Shown: positions 58,468 to 64,000 of the stretch, piece after piece | How the letters are laid out: each line of letters begins with the position of its first letter | Numbering within the stretch: position 1 is the first letter of the stretch | Origin: Tragulus kanchil | Lineage: Eukaryota > Chordata > Mammalia > Artiodactyla > Tragulidae | NCBI GenBank assembly: GCA_022376925.1 | Contig: JAIOJX010000026.1 | Coordinates: 200,174,400 to 200,238,399, forward strand | DNA: 64,000 bases | Reading direction: 5' to 3' | Notes under the pieces: model-generated | What the model saw: only the letters and a program-made list of their open reading frames with translations | Told to the model about the DNA's origin: nothing | The model's database searches: none | Made by a program: the position numbers and the translations under genes

Positions 58468-60565
58468 GACTTCAGAGCCCACCTTTTAACTGTGATGATG
58501 AAGTGAAGGGAAGTATTCGCAGTGATAGAGTTAAAGGGGGTATTGGGTAGTAGGCAGTTATTAATTGTTCATAAGATTAAGAGAAAAGAACATTAACCCT
58601 ATGAAAATGGAGTCTGTTCCCCAAGGAATTGAGAATTAAAGGCTCCCTGAGAAGTGTGGCCCTTTACTCTTTAAATTTCAGCTTTGTGGGGCAAGAACAA
58701 ACAATAGTGACTATAGAAAGAACCCAGCCACCTCAAAGGTGGGCCCAGTAGCCTGTAAAGAGCACAATTCTGATTCAGAGTAACCTTACAGTAGTGAGTA
58801 TACTGTATGCCTGGTTTGCATGTATCTTGCTTGGCCCTTAGTTCAAGTTGGGTTTTCAATTAAAGTGCAGTTATTCAACTTGTTTAGCTCAGCAAAAACT
58901 GACAAAAATATAGAAATATACAGCTTTTATTGTTAATAAGGGGATCATTTTGATCTGTGGAGCTGTGAGAAACAGCAGCTCAGCTCTAAAAAGTTGGAAG
59001 ATGCAGTAACACGTCTTTCCAGGGCATTCAGACTCTACGTCTTTCTATTCTCTGTGCCACTTTTGGCATTGTCTAGTTTAGGCCTCCTTCCTCAACTCCA
59101 TGGCTCTTCTTAGAAAGCAGGTGCTACTCTGCCCAGTATGCTTCCTCTCATTTTCTACTCTTTTCCTTACTTGTTTTGCAAGATCACTGTCCTGTATACA
59201 ATGCTTGGACAAAGCAATCTGTCCCAGCACACACTGGTAACCCTCCTCGGTGAGTTTATTTGGAAGTCGTCTCAGAAAAGGTGTCTGGACTGCAGCTCTC
59301 CATACATGAACACCCAGCTGCTCATCACATTTTCACTGAATAGGAATAAATTTTCGATTTTTGTGCTTCATTACCTGGATGAGGGAATGTGCATTAAATG
59401 CTCCCTGCTTTTTTCAGTGATAAACTAAAAACCCTCCTTACTACTTCTGAGAAATGATTAGAAATAAGAATAGTGTGGGATAATAATCACTAATACTTAG
59501 AGTATTTACTATGTACTAGCAGTTTGCTGGTTTCTTCATGGGAATCATCTGACTTGGTCTTGCACATAATGCTGTATTTATTGCTATCTTTATTTTACAG
59601 ATGGGAAAACAGAGGTCCAAAGAGTTCAGTAAAGATACAAAGCAGTCTGACTTCAGAGCCCACCTTTTAACTGTGATGATGAAGTGAAGGGAAGTATTCG
59701 CAGTGATAGAGTTAAAGGGGGTATTGGGTAGTAGGCAGTTATTAATTGTTCATAAGATTAAGAGAAAAGAACATTAACCCTATGAAAATGGAGTCTGTTC
59801 CCCAAGGAATTGAGAATTAAAGGCTCCCTGAGAAGTGTGGCCCTTTACTCTTTAAATTTCAGCTTTGTGGGGCAAGAACAAACAATAGTGACTATAGAAA
59901 GAACCCAGCCACCTCAAAGGTGGGCCCAGTAGCCTGTAAAGAGCACAATTCTGATTCAGAGTAACCTTACAGTAGTGAGTATACTGTATGCCTGGTTTGC
60001 ATGTATCTTGCTTGGCCCTTAGTTCAAGTTGGGTTTTCAATTAAAGTGCAGTTATTCAACTTGTTTAGCTCAGCAAAAACTGACAAAAATATAGAAATAT
60101 ACAGCTTTTATTGTTAATAAGGGGATCATTTTGATCTGTGGAGCTGTGAGAAACAGCAGCTCAGCTCTAAAAAGTTGGAAGATGCAGTAACACGTCTTTC
60201 CAGGGCATTCAGACTCTACGTCTTTCTATTCTCTGTGCCACTTTTGGCATTGTCTAGTTTAGGCCTCCTTCCTCAACTCCATGGCTCTTCTTAGAAAGCA
60301 GGTGCTACTCTGCCCAGTATGCTTCCTCTCATTTTCTACTCTTTTCCTTACTTGTTTTGCAAGATCACTGTCCTGTATACAATGCTTGGACAAAGCAATC
60401 TGTCCCAGCACACACTGGTAACCCTCCTCGGTGAGTTTATTTGGAAGTCGTCTCAGAAAAGGTGTCTGGACTGCAGCTCTCCATACATGAACACCCAGCT
60501 GCTCATCACATTTTCACTGAATAGGAATAAATCCATATGTTTCCAGTATTTATTGTGCTTCATTG
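58192..60565. repeat. Tandem duplication D20, unit 1181 bp
   Basis: Exact agreement of 58192-59350 with 59373-60531. The end of copy 1 (59351-59372, ttttcgatttttgtgcttca) is a shortened form of 60532-60561, which ends tattgtgcttcattg. 58192-58467 is shared with D19 and so occurs three times (57099, 58192, 59373). Confidence 0.97.
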
Positions 60566-60724
60566 AATATGTTTATCTTTTAATTTAGATACATATACTC
60601 TTTCCAATTTTCTGAATCCTTGGTAAATATTAAAAGGTTTTCACTGAGCAGAATATTAGGTGAAGTATGGGAAGTGGTTTCAAATGAAATGAAAAATGCA
60701 TTCAGATAATATTTATTCTGAACT

Positions 60725-60796
60725 TTTAATACAACATGTATGTTTTGGGTGTTTATGAGTGTTTAATACAACAGCTATGTTTTGGGTTCATATGTT
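60725..60796. repeat. Imperfect 37-bp tandem repeat, two units
   Basis: tttaatacaacatgtatg at 60725 and tttaatacaacagctatg at 60762, each followed by ttttgggt. Period 37, with a small indel. Local slippage-scale repeat. Confidence 0.8.
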
Positions 60797-61206
60797 GAGG
60801 AAATATTGATGAAATAAAGGCTTAGTTGTGATACTCAAAGCACAAGAGTATCAAACAAAAGCCCAGAGAAACCTCAACACTTACAATTAATTAGGACACC
60901 TTACCAATGAGTATTTAATTAGAGCCGAATCTCTGGCATGACCAAAGGCAAATATAAAAATCACTTCTACCATCTAACAGGAGGCATTTGCTTCTTATTT
61001 TTCTCTTTCCATTTTAATGATTATAATGGCAGGTATGAGCATTAGGAGACTGGTAGAACTGTTGGATGTTTCAGGGGCTGTAACCTAACTTGATACATTC
61101 ATGAGAACTGAATCCTTCACTGAAGCTTGCATTTCCTTCCTGAGACAACAAGCTTTCATTCTCACTCCCACAGTTATGCACAAGTTCTTGACCCTTTTTA
61201 AAACAA
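60797..61206. other. No recognised feature
   Basis: Single-copy DNA. Nothing recognised apart from its last bases, which form one side of the target-site duplication of the next SINE. Confidence 0.5.
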
Positions 61207-61233
61207 GTTCTTGACCTTTTTATTTTTTCTAAT

Positions 61234-61459
61234 TTTTGGCCTCTTTTATTGTTTTATTTATTTTCATCCATCTTTATTCTTTGGCCTGTCTGGGCCTCCC
61301 ATTGCAGTGGCCTCTCTCGTTGCAGAGCACTGGCTCTGGGCACATTCTCATAACTGGACACACTCTGCAGCATGTGGGATCTTCCCAGGCCAGGGATTGA
61401 ACTGGTGCCCCCTGCACTGCTTGGTGGACTCTTTACCCATTGGACCACCAAGGAAGCCC
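61234..61459 (-). repeat. Recurrent tRNA-derived SINE, slightly shortened
   Basis: ttggcctcttttattg, gggcctcccattgcagtgg, gagcactggctctgggcac, cagggattgaactggtgcc, accaccaaggaagccc. cttgaccttttta near 61209 recurs as cttgacctcttttta at 61459, the target-site duplication. About 30 bases are missing from the middle of the body. Confidence 0.87.
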
Positions 61460-61473
61460 TTGACCTCTTTTTA

Positions 61474-64000
61474 AGTCTGACTCCTTATTATATCAGGCAG
61501 CTCCAAAGTCACAATGGGGCGACCTCAATGAATGGTCTCTATGGAACCATCTTTTACTGAGAAAGTCTGTAGAAACTCCCCAAATTTCTAAGAAAGACAT
61601 CCTTCATTATCATACAGAGAGTCCTCATCAAATTGGCTCCACGTACCCAAAGTCAGGAAATTTTCCCCCCATCTACAATGAATGCTGTAGCCCTAATTTT
61701 TCCCCTTTCACCCTGTCTGCTAGGAAGTTCAGATCTCAGTTTTGCTTAGTTATTTTGCATATTTATTCTCCTTTCCTCCTACTTTACTATATAGCTTTAC
61801 TATTTGTCTTTTATCAGGACAGGATGGCTTTATGTCTTTGTATACTTATGGATTATTATAACCTTATTAGAAGCTTGCAAGTCTTTTCAGAAATAGATGT
61901 TGTATAAGTAAGGTCTTATCCTCAACATTTTTTAAATTTTAAATTTACACATAATGCAATATTGACTTAAATCTTGATTAATTTCTTACCTCATCCTCAT
62001 ACATGTGCCTAATGGTTGAGTTCCATAGTTCTGGTTCTGAAGTTATGAAAACTTTTCACAGGGGAATGTATTCCCTGTGTCATTTCTAGCTAACCAGCCC
62101 ATAAAGAATTTGTTGTGGAATGGAGGTGGTGATGCCCAAATAAAAGTGATAATCATGATGACTGGAGTTACTGAATACTTGGGCATATTTTGGTAAGGGT
62201 TATTATCATATTATCAAAGACATTTCATAGTCATAGCTTAGTTATCAAGATTGGGAAAGTTAAACTTGAGGAAGCAAACTCCTTCTGAGACAAACCAGAG
62301 TTAGTTTCCTATGTCTTATTAACATTCAGCTTCATCCAAGATTTATAATGCACTAAGCAAGTTGAATTGGCTATAGGACTAATTTAGAAGCTCTGTGTAA
62401 CGTCTTTGAATACCTTAATGTTGACATTAATCCATAGTTCACAATTTCAGGATGTGCTTCTTGTGGGGAAGAGAGGAGGGCAGGGGCAAAACAACAATGC
62501 AAGAGTTCAAAAGGGTGGAAGATGCACTCAGGGTATTTGGATTGGCACTGCAGAGCTCACGGATGCTTGTGATTGCTTATCTGACTTATCTAAACTGCTG
62601 ACGTCAAAAGAATTAGGCTAGAAATCTTATGATTACAGCTTTTCTTGTGATCTTTTCTGGTATTTCCTGTTTCCTGTCAAGCCAAATATACTTTGAGAGA
62701 GGGTTATTTTATGGCAACTCACCGTTTCTGCCTCAGAGAGAGCCAGAGGTACAGGGAGCATGAAGTACAAATAATTAAGAACAACGTCAGAAAGCTCTGT
62801 CTGCCACCACCCTGCCTCATAGTCACTGATATTTCTTTTTAAACATCAAAAAAGTTTCTGTAATGATTCAGAGTAGGGTCTTATTTGTAATAGAACAAGG
62901 TCTATTTTTCATTAAAAAGAAGAAGCCTCTTCAATTGTATTTCTAACTATTACCTTATTTGGGTGGTAAGGAGCAGACAGGCTGTGAATGACACAATTCA
63001 AGCAGCCTAGAAGGCTTCAGAGAGAAAGAAGAGTTTCAGAGGAAAAAGGAGGGAAACTGACCATGAAAGGCTATATTTTCCCTTTGCAAACACAAACACC
63101 TTATAAAAGCAGGAAAGAAAAAAAAAAAAAAAGGGTAGTTGAGGATGAGCTTCATCAAATCTTGCCTAAATGTAGCTAAATTTTCAACTTGCTTTCAACT
63201 CCACGCTGATGTTTGCATATAGAGTCCAAGGGATCAAGAGGTTAATCCTCAATGGTTTATGGGCAAATGTACTACAGACCTAAGCTTCCAACAGCCGCAC
63301 ACACTGGCTCTGTCCATGCCCCTGCCCCCTCCGCCCTGAAATTCTATCTCCAAGTGACAGGCAGAAAGAAGCAGAACTATGGAACAAGATCACAGGAATG
63401 TTTCCTATGATGGTTTCAGCAACCAGTAACTACCATCTCTATTTATCTTATGTGTAACTTCCTTTAACCTCACTCTTCGATTTAAATTTTCACTTCTAGC
63501 ATTCTTTTCTGGTGAACAACTGCCATTTTAGTGCACTGCAGACACTCCAGTGGGGAAATTCACAAAGAGAGGGCTTGGGACTTGCCCAAAACAATTTATA
63601 ATCAAAGAATGAAAACAAGAAAGACACATGTATATATATATACACCTACATATGCATGCATAGGTACATCTGTAACTCTTGCTTGTGTCTAAGATGGACA
63701 ACACACACTTACAGAATGCAATCACAGAGATGCTGACACTTGAGAGAGAAAATAATAGAAAAAATTGATTTAGAGAGATTATCATGTAGAGAGGTATTTT
63801 TGGAATGAGAGACTTAAAATTTGGACTGTGGCAGAAGGCATGACTGAGTCAACAGCATGGCTGGACATCAAGGAACCTCGAATTGTTTACAAGTGTTATT
63901 GTGTAATCTCCAAGTACATCAAACTGTCTTACCTAAGAAAATGCAGATGATTTTAAAGGCACTTTCCATTATACAATGCGAAGAATTATCTGCTTCTCCC
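61474..64000. other. No recognised gene; simple tracts
   Basis: Single-copy DNA to the end of the window. It contains an A run at 63119-63133 and a short (AT)n near 63631-63640. Frames at 62406-62621, 62988-63179 and 63528-63785 show no known domain. No repeat family that I can name. Confidence 0.45.

Noticed and set aside
1..60565. The tandem duplications as a novel biological amplification system
   Set aside because: Unit length is nearly constant while unit content is unrelated. Identity is near complete in old AT-rich DNA, and the differences sit mostly at junction ends as run-length errors. No shared motif marks the edges. Assembly overlap explains all of this; biology is kept only as an alternative.

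Overview
This window is mammalian nuclear DNA from a ruminant, most likely a pecoran. It carries Bov-tA and Bov-A2 SINEs (for example 6253-6399, 31703-31923, 36215-36416), artiodactyl-type L1 3' ends, tRNA-derived CHR-type SINEs, and old mammalian repeats (L2, MIR, hAT-Charlie, one MaLR LTR). I found no protein-coding gene, exon, RNA gene or CRISPR array that I can support. Every open frame is 152 codons or shorter, and many cross SINEs or appear twice only because the DNA is repeated. The stretch reads as intergenic or deep-intronic sequence.

The dominant structure is not a gene. Twenty direct tandem duplications, each 1.05-1.22 kb long, run from position 1 to about 60565. Summing the offsets, about 22 kb of the 64 kb is a second or third copy of neighbouring sequence. 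Copies are nearly identical through their bodies. Where they differ, it is mostly at the junction ends, where one copy becomes an indel-rich, homopolymer-shortened version of sequence found intact beyond the other copy. Several duplications overlap, giving local triplications around 7.7 kb, 24.5-26.8 kb, 33.3-33.7 kb, 40.0-40.4 kb, 56.3-56.7 kb and 58.2-58.5 kb. Near-constant length, near-zero divergence and noisy ends fit unmerged overlaps between neighbouring contigs or gap-fill patches better than biology. If so, the real locus is about 42 kb.

Layout. 1-9800: four duplications with an L2, a pair of inverted CHR-type SINEs and Bov-tA copies. 9800-15233: single-copy DNA with an old L1, three SINEs and an AT/AC microsatellite. 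15234-20395: two duplications, one holding a polypurine tract. 20396-22547: single-copy with MER5-like, L1 and L2 remnants. 22548-35455: six duplications, almost all chained. 35456-38270: single-copy and repeat-dense, including a MaLR LTR split by a Bov-A2. 38271-51480: five duplications. 51481-54475: single-copy with MIR and L1 remnants. 54476-60565: three overlapping duplications. 60566-64000: single-copy with one SINE.

A second theme is a recurrent tRNA-derived SINE type with at least seven independent insertions here (4732, 28486, 33680, 35481, 36787, 49578, 61234). Its 3' body differs from the CHR-2-like copy at 2697-3009. Clear target-site duplications flank several copies. It may be a lineage-specific subfamily, and could help to identify the species.
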